Assembly: GCA_046351555.1 (NCBI GenBank)
Contig: JAXLYI010000008.1
Coordinates: 310,001 to 374,000 of the forward strand
DNA length: 64,000 bases
From: CAISKJ01 sp046351555
Lineage (GTDB): Bacteria; Myxococcota_A; Polyangia; Polyangiales; Ga0077539
Direction of reading: 5' to 3'
Part shown: positions 17,061-25,940 of the stretch, piece after piece
Numbering within the stretch: the first letter of the stretch is position 1
Layout: each line of letters starts with the position of its first letter
The notes under the pieces: model-generated
Database searches by the model: none
Seen by the model: only the letters and a program-made list of their open reading frames with translations
Told to the model about the DNA's origin: nothing
Position numbers and translations under genes: made by a program

Positions 17061-18417
17061 CCTCGCGCGCGTCGTCGCGCTCTCGCTCGCCCTCGCCACC
17101 CGCACCGCCGCCGCACAAGACGCAGCCGCACCGCCCGCCGACGCGTCGGCCACGGCGCCCGGCCCCGTCGACCCGACGCAGCCCCTGCCGCCCGGCCACG
17201 TGCCGGTGGACTCCGCCGACCCGCACGGCGGCGATCCCCACGGCGGCGACCCCCATGGCGGCGAGAACATCCACCGCGCGCGCCTGCCGGAGAGCTACGC
17301 GCGCGAGTCGGCGGAGCTCCCGCCCGGCGTGGTGGTGGTCCGCGTGGTCGACGCGAACGGCGCGCCGCAGCCCGAGGTGGTGGTGCGCGTCGGCGCGATG
17401 CGCGAGGGCGAGGTGGCTGGTGCTCAGGAGGTCCGCACGGGCCTCGACGGAACCGCCCGCATCGAGCGCATGGCCACCGACGGGACGATGGCCTACCGGC
17501 TCTCCACCGAGCGCAACGGGGCGCGCTTCGGGGCGCCGCCGTTCCAGCTCCCGCTCGAGCACGGCTACGAGGTTCAGCTCGTCCGCCATGAGGTCACCGA
17601 CCAGCCGCGCGGCGTGCTCCTGTGGGAGGCGCGCGCGGAGGTCCGCTTCAAGGACGACCGCGCCGTCTTCGTCCTCCGCTTCAAGCTCGTCAACCTCACC
17701 GCCATGTCGCTCGGCGAAGGGGGCGCGCAGCCGATGGCCTTCGTGCCCGCCGCGGGCATCCGCTTCCCGCTGCCGTCGTCGTACACCGCCTTCGTGACGC
17801 AGCCCTCGATGGGCGACCAGCGGCTCACCGAGGAGGGCGGGGCGGCGGTGTTCCGGGGATCGGTTCCGCCGACCACCACGGAGCCGCTGGACATCGTCTA
17901 CCAGTTTCAGGTGAAGCTGGAGGGCGGCGACGTCGCGCTCTCCCTACCGATGCCGCTGCCGGTGGTGAGCGCGACCGTCATCACCGAGGCGCCGCCCGGC
18001 CTCACGCTCGCGGTCGACGGGATGCCCACCCCCGAGGCGCGCCAGTCCGAGGGCCAGCGTGTGCTCCTGACGGGCCTCGAGCGACGCCCCAACGACCCGC
18101 CGCTCACGTCCCTCAACGTCCGCCTCGGCGGCATCCCCGCGGCGGCAGGGCCCGCCCGCCTCGCGGCCACGGCAGGGGCAAGCGCGATCGTGCTGGGCGC
18201 GCTCGGCTACGCCCTCTCGCGGCGCCGCCAGGCCGCCTCGAAGCGCCCGCGCGCGGCGGTGGAGTCCGACCGCGACCGCCTCCTCGCCGAGATGCGCGAG
18301 CTCGCCGCCCTCCACCGCGAGGGCGAGGTGGGCCCGCAGACCTTCGCGCGCCGCCGCCGCGAGCTCGCCACCGCCCTCGCGCTCCTGCTCAAGGAGCTCG
18401 ACGAGGCCGCCGCGTAG
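17050..18417 (+). CDS. Secreted/membrane protein with His-Gly repeats, in ccm operon
   Basis: 455 residues overlapping the previous gene by 11 bp. It has a Sec signal peptide (cleavage near ATRTAAAQ), an Ala/Pro linker, and three HGGDP-type repeats (nt about 17220-17265) that could bind metal. Beta-rich domains follow, the first resembling carboxypeptidase regulatory-like modules, then a single transmembrane helix near residues 375-397 and a charged cytoplasmic coiled-coil tail. The function is not recognised; co-transcription with ccmF suggests envelope redox or metalloprotein assembly. Confidence 0.7.
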   Translation: MRTDLARVVALSLALATRTAAAQDAAAPPADASATAPGPVDPTQPLPPGHVPVDSADPHGGDPHGGDPHGGENIHRARLPESYARESAELPPGVVVVRVVDANGAPQPEVVVRVGAMREGEVAGAQEVRTGLDGTARIERMATDGTMAYRLSTERNGARFGAPPFQLPLEHGYEVQLVRHEVTDQPRGVLLWEARAEVRFKDDRAVFVLRFKLVNLTAMSLGEGGAQPMAFVPAAGIRFPLPSSYTAFVTQPSMGDQRLTEEGGAAVFRGSVPPTTTEPLDIVYQFQVKLEGGDVALSLPMPLPVVSATVITEAPPGLTLAVDGMPTPEARQSEGQRVLLTGLERRPNDPPLTSLNVRLGGIPAAAGPARLAATAGASAIVLGALGYALSRRRQAASKRPRAAVESDRDRLLAEMRELAALHREGEVGPQTFARRRRELATALALLLKELDEAAA

Positions 18418-18537
18418 CGACGCGCCCGCCCCCGAAGCCAACAATTCGGGAACCCCGACCCGGTCGCCGAAGCCCTCCACACGCTTTTGCCACGAGCCCC
18501 GCATTGACGCGGCCGCCGCGATCGGTTCTCGTCCCGC

Positions 18538-21500
18538 GTGATGACCCTCCGGCCCCCCTTCCTCGCCCTCTTCGCCCTTCTGGCCGCGTGTTCGGGTGAA
18601 TCGCCCGGCCTGCCGCCCGCGACCGACGTCGGACCCGACGGCGACGCCACCGCCCCGCCCGACGGCGACGCGACGGCCCAGCCCGACGGCGACGCGACCG
18701 CCCAACCCGACGGCGACGCGGCGCCCCCCGGCGACGTGCCCGACGCGCCCGACGGGAGCACCCCGATGGGCCCGCGCATCACCACCTGCCCCGGCGACGC
18801 CATGCCCTCGCTCCCGTCGGGCGTGTGCAGCGTGACGGCGGGGAGCGCGTCGCTGCTCATCACGGGCGACATCCTCACGCCCGGCGAGGTGCTCCGCGGC
18901 GGCCAGGTGCTCGTCGACGCGCAGGGCGTCATCCAGTGCGTCGGCTGTGACTGCTCGATGGGGGCGATGGGCGCGACCGCGATCGTGTGCCCCGACGGCG
19001 TCGTGTCGCCCGGCCTCATCAACGCCCACGACCACCTCACGTACGGGCAGAACCGCCCCTACACCCTCACCGCCGAGCGCTACGAGCACCGCCACAACTG
19101 GCGCCGCGGCGGGGGCCCGCAGATGCACACCCGCCTCAACTCCACCGGCAGCGCCACCAACGACCAGATGGCGTGGGCCGAGCTGCGCTTCGTGATGGGC
19201 GGCGCCACGTCGGTCAACGGCTCGGGCGGCACCAACGGCTTCCTCCGCAACCTCGACCGCGCCAACCAGGAGGGCCTCGACCAGCCCCCGGTGCAGTACG
19301 AGACCTTCCCGCTCGGCGACTCCGGCGGCGAGCTGCTCACCATGGGCTGCGCCTACCCGGGCATCGACACCGCCGCATCGATCATGCGCGTCGACGCCTA
19401 CACCCCGCACATCGCCGAGGGCATCAACACCGAGGCGCGCAACGAGTTCCTGTGCGTGCGGACGGGGGCCACCGACCTCGTGCAGCCCAACAGCGCCTTC
19501 GTGCACGGCGTCGGGCTCCTCCCCACGGACATCTCCGAGATGGCGCGCGACGGCACGGCGCTCATCTGGTCGCCGCGCTCCAACGTGACGCTCTACGGCG
19601 ACACCGCGCACGTCACCGAGTACGCCCGCCTCGGCGTCCCCATCGCCCTCGGCGCCGACTGGATCGTCTCGGGCTCGATGAACATGCTCCGCGAGCTCCG
19701 CTGCGCCGACAACCTCAACCGCAACTACTACGACGGCTTCTTCACCGACGAGGCCCTCTGGCTCATGGCCACGCGCGACGCCGCCGCGGCCCTCTCGGTC
19801 GACGACGTCATCGGCACCGTCGCCCGCGGCCGCCGCGCCGACCTCGCGATCTTCAACGCCCGCGCCCACCGCGACCACCGCGCCGTCCTCGACGCCGAGG
19901 CGCAGGACGTCGCGCTCGTGCTCCGCGGCGGCGCGGCCCTCTACGGCGACGCGGCGGTGGTGGCCGGGCTCAACGGCGGCATGGCCTGCGACGCGCTCGA
20001 CGTGTGCGGCGGCATGAAGCGCGTGTGCGTCTCCCGCGAGCTCGGCGGCCGCACGCTGTCCGAGCTCACCGCCGCCAACAACGGCCGCTACCCCCTCTTC
20101 TTCTGCGGCGAGCCGATGGGCGAGCCCTCCTGCCTCCCGGCCCGCAACGCGATGGGCTCGCTCCCCAACCCGGTGGTCAACGGCTCCACGCGCTACGCCG
20201 GCGTGTCGATGCCCAACGACCGCGACGGCGACGGCATCCCCGACGCGATGGACAACTGCCCGCGGGTGTTCAACCCCGTCCGCCCGGTCGACAACATGCG
20301 CCAGGGCGACGCGGACATGGACATGGTCGGCGACGCCTGCGACCCGTGCCCGCTCAACGCCAACACCACGGCCTGCACGCGGCCCGACCCCAACGACCGC
20401 GACGGCGACATGGTGCCCAACGGGATGGACAACTGCCCCGACGCGCCCAACCGCGACCAGGCCGACACCGACATGGACGGCCTCGGCAACGCCTGCGACC
20501 CGTGCCCGATGGCCGCCAACCCCGGCGGCGTCGCGTGCCCCGCCACCATCTACGCCATCAAGCAGGCGATGGTGGCCGCCGGCGCGCGCGTGACGGTGAG
20601 CAACGTCGTCGTCACCGCCGTCAGCCGCAACGGCTTCTACGTGCAGGCCGACATGATGACGCCGATGTACGCCGGCGCGGATTTCTCGGGCATCTACGTC
20701 TACACCAACACCGCGCCCGCCGCGGCGGTGGTGCCGGGCGCGCGCGTCACGGTCGCCAACGCCACCGTGGCGGACTTCTTCGGGCAGAAGCAGCTCACCA
20801 CCCCGACGGTGATGGTGACCACCGCGACGGGCACCGTGCCTGCGCCGGTGGTGGTGCCCGCGGCGATGGCGGCGACCGGCGGGATGCGCGCGTCGGCCCT
20901 CGAGGGCGTCCTCGTCCGCGTCGAGAACGTCACGGTCACCAACCCGATGCCCGCGCCCGCGGGCGGCGAGGTGGCGCCGACCAACGAGTTCGAGGTCGAG
21001 GGCTCGCTCCGGGTCGACGACGGGCTCTTCCTGCTCACGCCGGCGCCGGCGATGGGCGAGCGCTTCGCGTCGATCACGGGCGTGCTGGTGCTCTCCCGCG
21101 AGAACTCCAAGCTCCTGCCGCGCAACGCGACGGACGTGGTCGCCGGCTCGGCGCAGCTCCTCCCCTTCCCCACCGACGTGACCTTCGCGCGCGTCGGGAC
21201 GGCGGCCGCGACGACGATCCCCGAGCCCCTCACGGTTCGCCTCACGCGCGCGCTCGGGATGGACGCGACGGTGACCTTCATGGCGAGCTCGCCGGGCATC
21301 ACCGTCGACCCGGTGGTGATCCCCGCGGGCCGCGCGAGCGCGGTGGTTCCGGTGCGCGGCGTGACGGCAGCGGCCGACCCCTACACGGTGACGGCGACGC
21401 TGGGCATGTCGACGCAGATGGCCCGCGTGCGGGTGATCGCGGCGGCCGAGGCCCCGCGGCTCGTCGGGATCTCCCCCGCGATGGCGACGGTGAGCACGGG

Positions 21501-22275
21501 CGCCCGCACCAGCCTCACGGTGACGCTCGACGTGCCGGCGCCGATGGGCGGCACGACGGTGACGCTCGCGGCCACGCCGGGGCTCACGGTGCCGATGACG
21601 GTGGTGGTCCCGGCCAACGCGCTGAGCGCGCGCTTCGACGTGACCGGCGGCGCGATGATGGCGACCGCGACGGTGACGGCGACGCTCGGGATGGACTCGC
21701 GGACGGCCGGGGTGACGGTGACCACGGCCCCGCCGGGTTCGCTGGTGATCAACGAGGTCGACTACGACCAGGTGGGCACCGACGCCGGCGAGTTCGTCGA
21801 GATCTACAACGGCGGCGACACGGCGGTGAACCTCGCCCAGTACGCCGTGGTGCTCGTCAACGGGAGCACCAGCGCCCAGTACGCGCGGGTGGCGCTGACG
21901 GGGATGCTCGCGCCGGGCGCCTACGCGGTGGTGGCCAACACGGGGGTGATGGTGCCGATGGGCGTCGCGCGCTTCACGCTGGCCGACAACACGATGCAGA
22001 ACGGCGCGCCCGACGCCGTCGCGCTGATCAACACGATGACGATGAGCGTGGTCGACGCGCTCTCCTACGAGGGCGCGATCACCGCCGCGACGATCCCCGG
22101 CGTGATGGGGATGCCGTCGATGGTCGAGGGCACGGCGCTCCCCGCGAGCGTGGCCGACTCGAACACGGCCAACGCGTCGCTCGCGCGCGTGCCGAACGGC
22201 GTCGACTCGAACAACGCGGCCGACGACTGGAGCCTCACGATGACGCCCACCCCGGGCGCCGCCAACATGCCGTAG
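18538..22275 (+). CDS. Lipoprotein fusing amidohydrolase, TSP3 repeats and lamin-tail domain
   Basis: 1245 residues. A lipoprotein signal ends in LLAACSG, followed by an Asp-rich PDGDATA linker repeated four times. Residues about 95-480 resemble metal-dependent amidohydrolases: INAHDHL (HxH-type metal motif, about 161-166), a strand with ALGADW, and the terminal VARGRRADLAIF typical of the family. Two thrombospondin type 3 blocks follow (DRDGDGIPDAMDNCP near 560; a second near 620), then beta-sandwich regions and a lamin-tail domain from about 1067 (VINEVDYDQ, FVEIYNGG). Exported hydrolase activity at the cell surface is inferred; the substrate is unknown. This combination is unusual. Confidence 0.82.
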   Translation: MMTLRPPFLALFALLAACSGESPGLPPATDVGPDGDATAPPDGDATAQPDGDATAQPDGDAAPPGDVPDAPDGSTPMGPRITTCPGDAMPSLPSGVCSVTAGSASLLITGDILTPGEVLRGGQVLVDAQGVIQCVGCDCSMGAMGATAIVCPDGVVSPGLINAHDHLTYGQNRPYTLTAERYEHRHNWRRGGGPQMHTRLNSTGSATNDQMAWAELRFVMGGATSVNGSGGTNGFLRNLDRANQEGLDQPPVQYETFPLGDSGGELLTMGCAYPGIDTAASIMRVDAYTPHIAEGINTEARNEFLCVRTGATDLVQPNSAFVHGVGLLPTDISEMARDGTALIWSPRSNVTLYGDTAHVTEYARLGVPIALGADWIVSGSMNMLRELRCADNLNRNYYDGFFTDEALWLMATRDAAAALSVDDVIGTVARGRRADLAIFNARAHRDHRAVLDAEAQDVALVLRGGAALYGDAAVVAGLNGGMACDALDVCGGMKRVCVSRELGGRTLSELTAANNGRYPLFFCGEPMGEPSCLPARNAMGSLPNPVVNGSTRYAGVSMPNDRDGDGIPDAMDNCPRVFNPVRPVDNMRQGDADMDMVGDACDPCPLNANTTACTRPDPNDRDGDMVPNGMDNCPDAPNRDQADTDMDGLGNACDPCPMAANPGGVACPATIYAIKQAMVAAGARVTVSNVVVTAVSRNGFYVQADMMTPMYAGADFSGIYVYTNTAPAAAVVPGARVTVANATVADFFGQKQLTTPTVMVTTATGTVPAPVVVPAAMAATGGMRASALEGVLVRVENVTVTNPMPAPAGGEVAPTNEFEVEGSLRVDDGLFLLTPAPAMGERFASITGVLVLSRENSKLLPRNATDVVAGSAQLLPFPTDVTFARVGTAAATTIPEPLTVRLTRALGMDATVTFMASSPGITVDPVVIPAGRASAVVPVRGVTAAADPYTVTATLGMSTQMARVRVIAAAEAPRLVGISPAMATVSTGARTSLTVTLDVPAPMGGTTVTLAATPGLTVPMTVVVPANALSARFDVTGGAMMATATVTATLGMDSRTAGVTVTTAPPGSLVINEVDYDQVGTDAGEFVEIYNGGDTAVNLAQYAVVLVNGSTSAQYARVALTGMLAPGAYAVVANTGVMVPMGVARFTLADNTMQNGAPDAVALINTMTMSVVDALSYEGAITAATIPGVMGMPSMVEGTALPASVADSNTANASLARVPNGVDSNNAADDWSLTMTPTPGAANMP

Positions 22276-22286
22276 CGCACCCGCAG

Positions 22287-22316
22287 GGGCCGCGTGGGTG
22301 TGCGCCCACGCGGCCC
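22287..22316. terminator. Strong hairpin between convergent genes
   Basis: A perfect 12-bp inverted repeat, GGGCCGCGTGGG and CCCACGCGGCCC, with a 6-base loop lies between the convergent stops at 22275 and 22334. Placement fits a bidirectional transcription terminator, although there is no T-tract. Confidence 0.6.
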
Positions 22317-22333
22317 GCGTCACCCGCCCACGA

Positions 22334-23422
22334 TCAGAACCGACCCGAGCCCCCGTTGCGGCACATCGCGCACTCGGGGAGCGACGGCGTCATCGAGCAG
22401 CGCACCGGGCAGTACGGGACCCGCAGGAACTGGTACGGCTGCCCCGACCCGTTGTCGATCGCCTGGCACTCGCTGGAGAGGCCCTGCACGGTCATCTCGC
22501 CGTAGCCGCCGTTCATCACGAAGCGGCCCGCGCAGGTGGGGTCGCTGCTCGTCCACGCGGGCAGCGGGGGCATCGCCTGGCGCTGGCCGGGGCGCTCGTA
22601 CCAGCCCTCGGTGCACGTCTGCGAGACGGTGCAGTCGCCCGCGGCGGGGCTCATCGGGTTGCCCGCCTTGATGGTGAAGCACAGGCGGAAGCGCCCCTGG
22701 CAGTCGACCGTGAGGAAGTTGGTGCTGAAGTTGGTGCCGGGCTGCGGCACCGGCGGGGGCCCGCCCGGGGTGGCCGGGCAGTGCGCCTGGCCCATCGCGT
22801 CGACGTAGGTGGACACTGCGTACACCATGTTGCCGGGGTACGTGATGAAGCACGGCGAGAGGTTGGTGAGCTCCCACTGGCCCTGCGAGAAGCACTGGCA
22901 GGAGTCGGGCCCGAGGCGCGCGCCCTCGCGCGGGAGCACGTAGCCCTCGCACGCGCTCCAGCGGCCGCCGAGCTCGTTGTCCATCACGCAGCGGGTCATG
23001 CCGTCGTGGCAGATGCCGCGGTTGCGGTTGACGCGGAGGCCGGGCCAGCACGGGCGCTCTTCGCCGATGGTGGTGCAGGGGCAGCCCTCGCGCAGGAGGT
23101 CGTCGGGGCACTCCGCGGTGCCGCCGGGGAGCGTCGCGGGCGCGCCCATCCCGCCGTCCGCGCCGCAGTAGCGGGGCGGGGGGTTGTCGGCCCAGAACGC
23201 GTCGGCGTTGGGCCCCGCGTCGCGTCGGACGTCGAGCGCCGCCACGTCGGGCGACGGCGGGATGAACGCGTCGGGCATGCCCGCGTCCATGCCCGTGGCC
23301 GGGCGGTCGGGGGCCACGGGGGTGTCGTCGTCCACCGGGATGACGGCCTGGTTGCCGGGGCTCGTGCAGCCGGCGAAGACGGCGAGGCAGAGCGCGATGG
23401 AGGGGAACGACGACTGGCGCAT
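22334..23422 (-). CDS. Cys-rich lipoprotein, unknown function
   Basis: 362 residues from the ATG at 23422, which has GGAG nine bases upstream; the GTG four codons earlier is less likely. A lipoprotein signal peptide ends in AVFAGCTS. An Asp/Pro-rich linker (about 20-75) precedes a Cys-rich domain with CPCTTIGEERPCWPG and CQCFSQGQW, a layout common in Myxococcota surface lipoproteins. No catalytic motif is seen. The final residues CAMCRNGGSGRF lack a membrane anchor. Probably outer-membrane exposed; function unknown. Confidence 0.75.
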   Translation of the reverse strand: MRQSSFPSIALCLAVFAGCTSPGNQAVIPVDDDTPVAPDRPATGMDAGMPDAFIPPSPDVAALDVRRDAGPNADAFWADNPPPRYCGADGGMGAPATLPGGTAECPDDLLREGCPCTTIGEERPCWPGLRVNRNRGICHDGMTRCVMDNELGGRWSACEGYVLPREGARLGPDSCQCFSQGQWELTNLSPCFITYPGNMVYAVSTYVDAMGQAHCPATPGGPPPVPQPGTNFSTNFLTVDCQGRFRLCFTIKAGNPMSPAAGDCTVSQTCTEGWYERPGQRQAMPPLPAWTSSDPTCAGRFVMNGGYGEMTVQGLSSECQAIDNGSGQPYQFLRVPYCPVRCSMTPSLPECAMCRNGGSGRF

Positions 23423-23550
23423 GGCGATCTCCACGAGAGCTGGACCGTCGCCACTCTACGCAACCGCCTCCCCCAGTGGCAAGGGGCGCGGATTTCGCGA
23501 CGTCCGCGGCGCGCCGCGCCCAAGCATCGGGTGCGCCCTCTTCCGTCATG

Positions 23551-23607
23551 AACGTGCCGGCCCCCACCCCCTCGCCCGCGATTCGACAGGCGTGCGCCCG
23601 GCACGTT
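23551..23607. repeat. 10-bp inverted repeat upstream of ECF sigma gene
   Basis: AACGTGCCGG at 23551-23560 and its exact complement CCGGCACGTT at 23598-23607, separated by 37 bases, lie 43 bp upstream of the sigma factor start. It could be an operator pair or an mRNA structure; the spacing is long for a single dimer site. Confidence 0.4.
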
Positions 23608-23649
23608 AGCGTCGCGGCGCATGCGTCGTCCCCCGCGAGGCAGGGCCCC

Positions 23650-24174
23650 GTGAGCGCGATCGACCCGCGCTTCGTGAAGGCGTTCCGCGAGGAGTTCCGC
23701 GGGGTGGCGACGCTCTTGCGGCGGCTCGGGGTGCGGCCGGGCGACGTCGAGGACGTGACGCAGGAGCTCTTCCTCACGGTCCACCGGCGCTGGGCCGACT
23801 ACGACGCGTCGCGGCCGATCCGCCCCTGGCTGCGGGCCTTCGCGGTGCGGGCGGCGTCGGACTACCGTGACCTCGCGCGGGTGCGCCGCGAGAAGTCCGA
23901 CGACACCCTCGACCCGACCGACGAGGCCGTCGGCGCCGACGCGCAGCTCGAGGCCCGCGAGCAGCGGCGCGCGGTGATGGCCGCCCTCGACGCGCTCGCG
24001 CCCGAGCGCCGCGACGTGCTGGTGCTCGTCGACCTCGAGGAGTCGCCCGTCCCCGAGGCCGCCGAGGCCCTGGGGGTCCCGCTCAACACCGCGTACTCCC
24101 GGCTCCGCGAGGCCCGCAAGGACTTCGCCGCCGCCGTGCGCCGCAACCGCCTTCGCCAGGGGGAGACGCCGTGA
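23650..24174 (+). CDS. ECF-type RNA polymerase sigma factor
   Basis: 174 residues from the GTG at 23650; the upstream open frame to 23476 is low-complexity and not family-like. Sigma region 2 is visible as DVEDVTQELFLTVHRRWADYD and PIRPWLRAFAVR, and region 4 as LAPERRDVLVLVDLEESPVPEAAEALGV followed by NTAYSRLREARK. It should direct RNA polymerase to a dedicated promoter set. The stop overlaps the GTG of the next gene, which looks like its membrane anti-sigma partner. The inverted repeat upstream may be part of its control region. Confidence 0.92.
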   Translation: MSAIDPRFVKAFREEFRGVATLLRRLGVRPGDVEDVTQELFLTVHRRWADYDASRPIRPWLRAFAVRAASDYRDLARVRREKSDDTLDPTDEAVGADAQLEAREQRRAVMAALDALAPERRDVLVLVDLEESPVPEAAEALGVPLNTAYSRLREARKDFAAAVRRNRLRQGETP

Positions 24175-24905
24175 GCGCCCGCGACGACGACGACGAGCTG
24201 CCCGACGACGTGGCCGCGCTCCTGCGCACCGAGCGGGCGCGGCCCGGGCTCTCCGACGCGCGCGGCGACGCGATGCTCGGGCGCATCTTCAAAGACCTCG
24301 ACATCGGCACCGGCGGCGACGACGGTGCTCCCCCCGCGGAGCCCTCCCCCGCGGCCCCGGCGACGCCCCCCGCAGTGCCTCCGGTGGGCGCGCGCGCGTG
24401 GCCCTCGTGGGCGACCTTCGTCGTCGGCAGTGCGGTCGGGGGCATCGCCGGGGCCGCCCTCCACGCGCGCCTCGCACCCCCGCCGCCGCCCCGCGTCGAG
24501 CGCGTCGTCGAGCGCGTGGTGGAGCGCGTCGTCGAGCGCGTGGAGGTGCCCGTCCCCACGACCTCCGACGCGAGCGCGCCCACGGACGCCGCGGCGAACA
24601 TCGCGAGCGCCCCGCCCCGGCCGCCGACGGTTCCCGCCCCTGACCGGGAGCGCGAGGGGGCCCTCCTGGCGCGGGCGCGCGCGGCGATGCTGCGGGGGCG
24701 CCCGGCCGACGCGATCGAGGCCCTCGACGAGCACCGGCGGACGTTCCCCGAGGGGCGGCTGCGCGAGGAGCGGGAGGCGCTCGCGGTGCAGGCCCTCGCG
24801 GCGGGCGGCGACCGGGCGGGGGCGCGGGCGCGGGCGGAGGCTTTCCTGCGGCGCTTCCCCAACAGCCCGCTCGGCGAGGTGGTGCGCGCGGTGGTGCGGG
24901 AGTAG
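24171..24905 (+). CDS. Single-pass membrane protein, putative anti-sigma factor with TPR-like periplasmic part
   Basis: 244 residues, translationally coupled to the ECF sigma factor by a GTGA overlap. The acidic N-terminal domain (about 70 residues) is cytoplasmic and could bind sigma. One transmembrane segment (about 78-98) is followed by a Pro-rich stretch, four VERV repeats and an Ala-rich helical region (LLARARAAMLRGRPADAIEAL to the end) resembling TPR repeats. No zinc-binding anti-sigma HxxxCxxC motif is present. The anti-sigma role is inferred from position and topology. Confidence 0.7.
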   Translation: MSARDDDDELPDDVAALLRTERARPGLSDARGDAMLGRIFKDLDIGTGGDDGAPPAEPSPAAPATPPAVPPVGARAWPSWATFVVGSAVGGIAGAALHARLAPPPPPRVERVVERVVERVVERVEVPVPTTSDASAPTDAAANIASAPPRPPTVPAPDREREGALLARARAAMLRGRPADAIEALDEHRRTFPEGRLREEREALAVQALAAGGDRAGARARAEAFLRRFPNSPLGEVVRAVVRE

Positions 24906-24996
24906 CGCACCGGGCGCGTCGTGGGGCGGCGTGCGGATGGCGCTTCCCGTCGGGCGCCTGCGCGGGTGAAACTCGCGCGACAAGGAGAGGCGCACG

Positions 24997-25812
24997 ATGA
25001 AGGCCGAGAACGCGAAGGCGATCCTGGTGAAGCCCGGGTCGAAGGTGAAGCTCAAGGACATCGACACGAACGACGACGGCGGCATCAAGGACCGCGAGGA
25101 CGCCGACGCCCAGCTCGCGCGCGACCGCGCCGACCTCACCGAGCTGCAGGAGCGGCTCTACGCCGAGAACCGCCGCTCGGTGCTGGTGATCCTCCAGGCG
25201 ATGGACACGGGGGGCAAGGACGGCACGGTGAAGCACGTGCTCTCGGGGCTCAACCCCTCGGGCTGCGAGATCACGAGCTTCAAGGCGCCCTCCTTCGAGG
25301 AGCGCGACCACGACTTCCTCTGGCGGATCTACCGACGGATGCCGTGCCGCGGCAACATCGGGCTCTTCAACCGCTCGCACTACGAGGACGTGCTGGTGGT
25401 GCGCATCCACGACCTCGTCCCCGCGTCGGAGTGGAAGAAGCGCTACGACCAGATCAACCGCTTCGAGGAGCTGGCCAGCGACCTCGGGACGACGGTGCTG
25501 AAGTTCTTCCTCCACATCTCGAAGGACGAGCAGAAGCGCCGCCTCGAGGAGCGCCTCGCCGACAAGACGAAGACGTGGAAGTTCGACGAGAACGACCTGA
25601 AGGAGCGCGCCCACTGGGACGAGTACCAGAGCGCCTACGAGGACGTGCTCGCGAAGTGCAGCACGAAGCACGCGCCCTGGTACGTCGTGCCGGCCGACCG
25701 CAAGTGGTACCGCAACCTCATCGTCGCCCGGACGCTGGTCGAGACGCTGCGCGAGATGGACCCGCAGCCCCCGAAGCCCAACTTCGACCCGAAGAAGATC
25801 AAGGTGCAGTAG
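24997..25812 (+). CDS. ppk2: Polyphosphate kinase 2 family protein (polyP:nucleotide phosphotransferase)
   Basis: 271 residues, the usual length for this subfamily. PPK2 enzymes transfer phosphate between polyphosphate and nucleotides in the cytoplasm. The Walker A motif is AMDTGGKDGT, the Walker B/lid region contains GNIGLFNRSHYEDVLVVR, and the C-terminal family signature WYVVPADRKWYRNL is intact. GGAG twelve bases upstream supports the ATG at 24997. It stands alone between the sigma operon and the TPR/PEGA gene; the short upstream gap suggests its own promoter. It likely contributes to energy or stress metabolism. Confidence 0.95.
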   Translation: MKAENAKAILVKPGSKVKLKDIDTNDDGGIKDREDADAQLARDRADLTELQERLYAENRRSVLVILQAMDTGGKDGTVKHVLSGLNPSGCEITSFKAPSFEERDHDFLWRIYRRMPCRGNIGLFNRSHYEDVLVVRIHDLVPASEWKKRYDQINRFEELASDLGTTVLKFFLHISKDEQKRRLEERLADKTKTWKFDENDLKERAHWDEYQSAYEDVLAKCSTKHAPWYVVPADRKWYRNLIVARTLVETLREMDPQPPKPNFDPKKIKVQ

Positions 25813-25940
25813 CCTTCACACCGCCCGTGCGGCGCACGCGCCCGCCGCGCGGGAGGCGTTGACCGGGCGCGCCCCACCCCGATAGGCTCCCGACCGCGGC
25901 GTCGGATGTCCCGCGCCGTCGCTTCGCGGAGAGAAGTCCT

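Noticed and set aside
13724..17131. 1135-codon minus-strand frame opposite ccmF
   Set aside because: Composition is that of an antisense shadow; the plus strand encodes clear CcmF and CcmH motifs.
17944..22323. 1459-codon minus-strand frame opposite the amidohydrolase lipoprotein
   Set aside because: His/Arg/Val-rich shadow; the plus strand has signal peptide, metal motif and calcium repeats.
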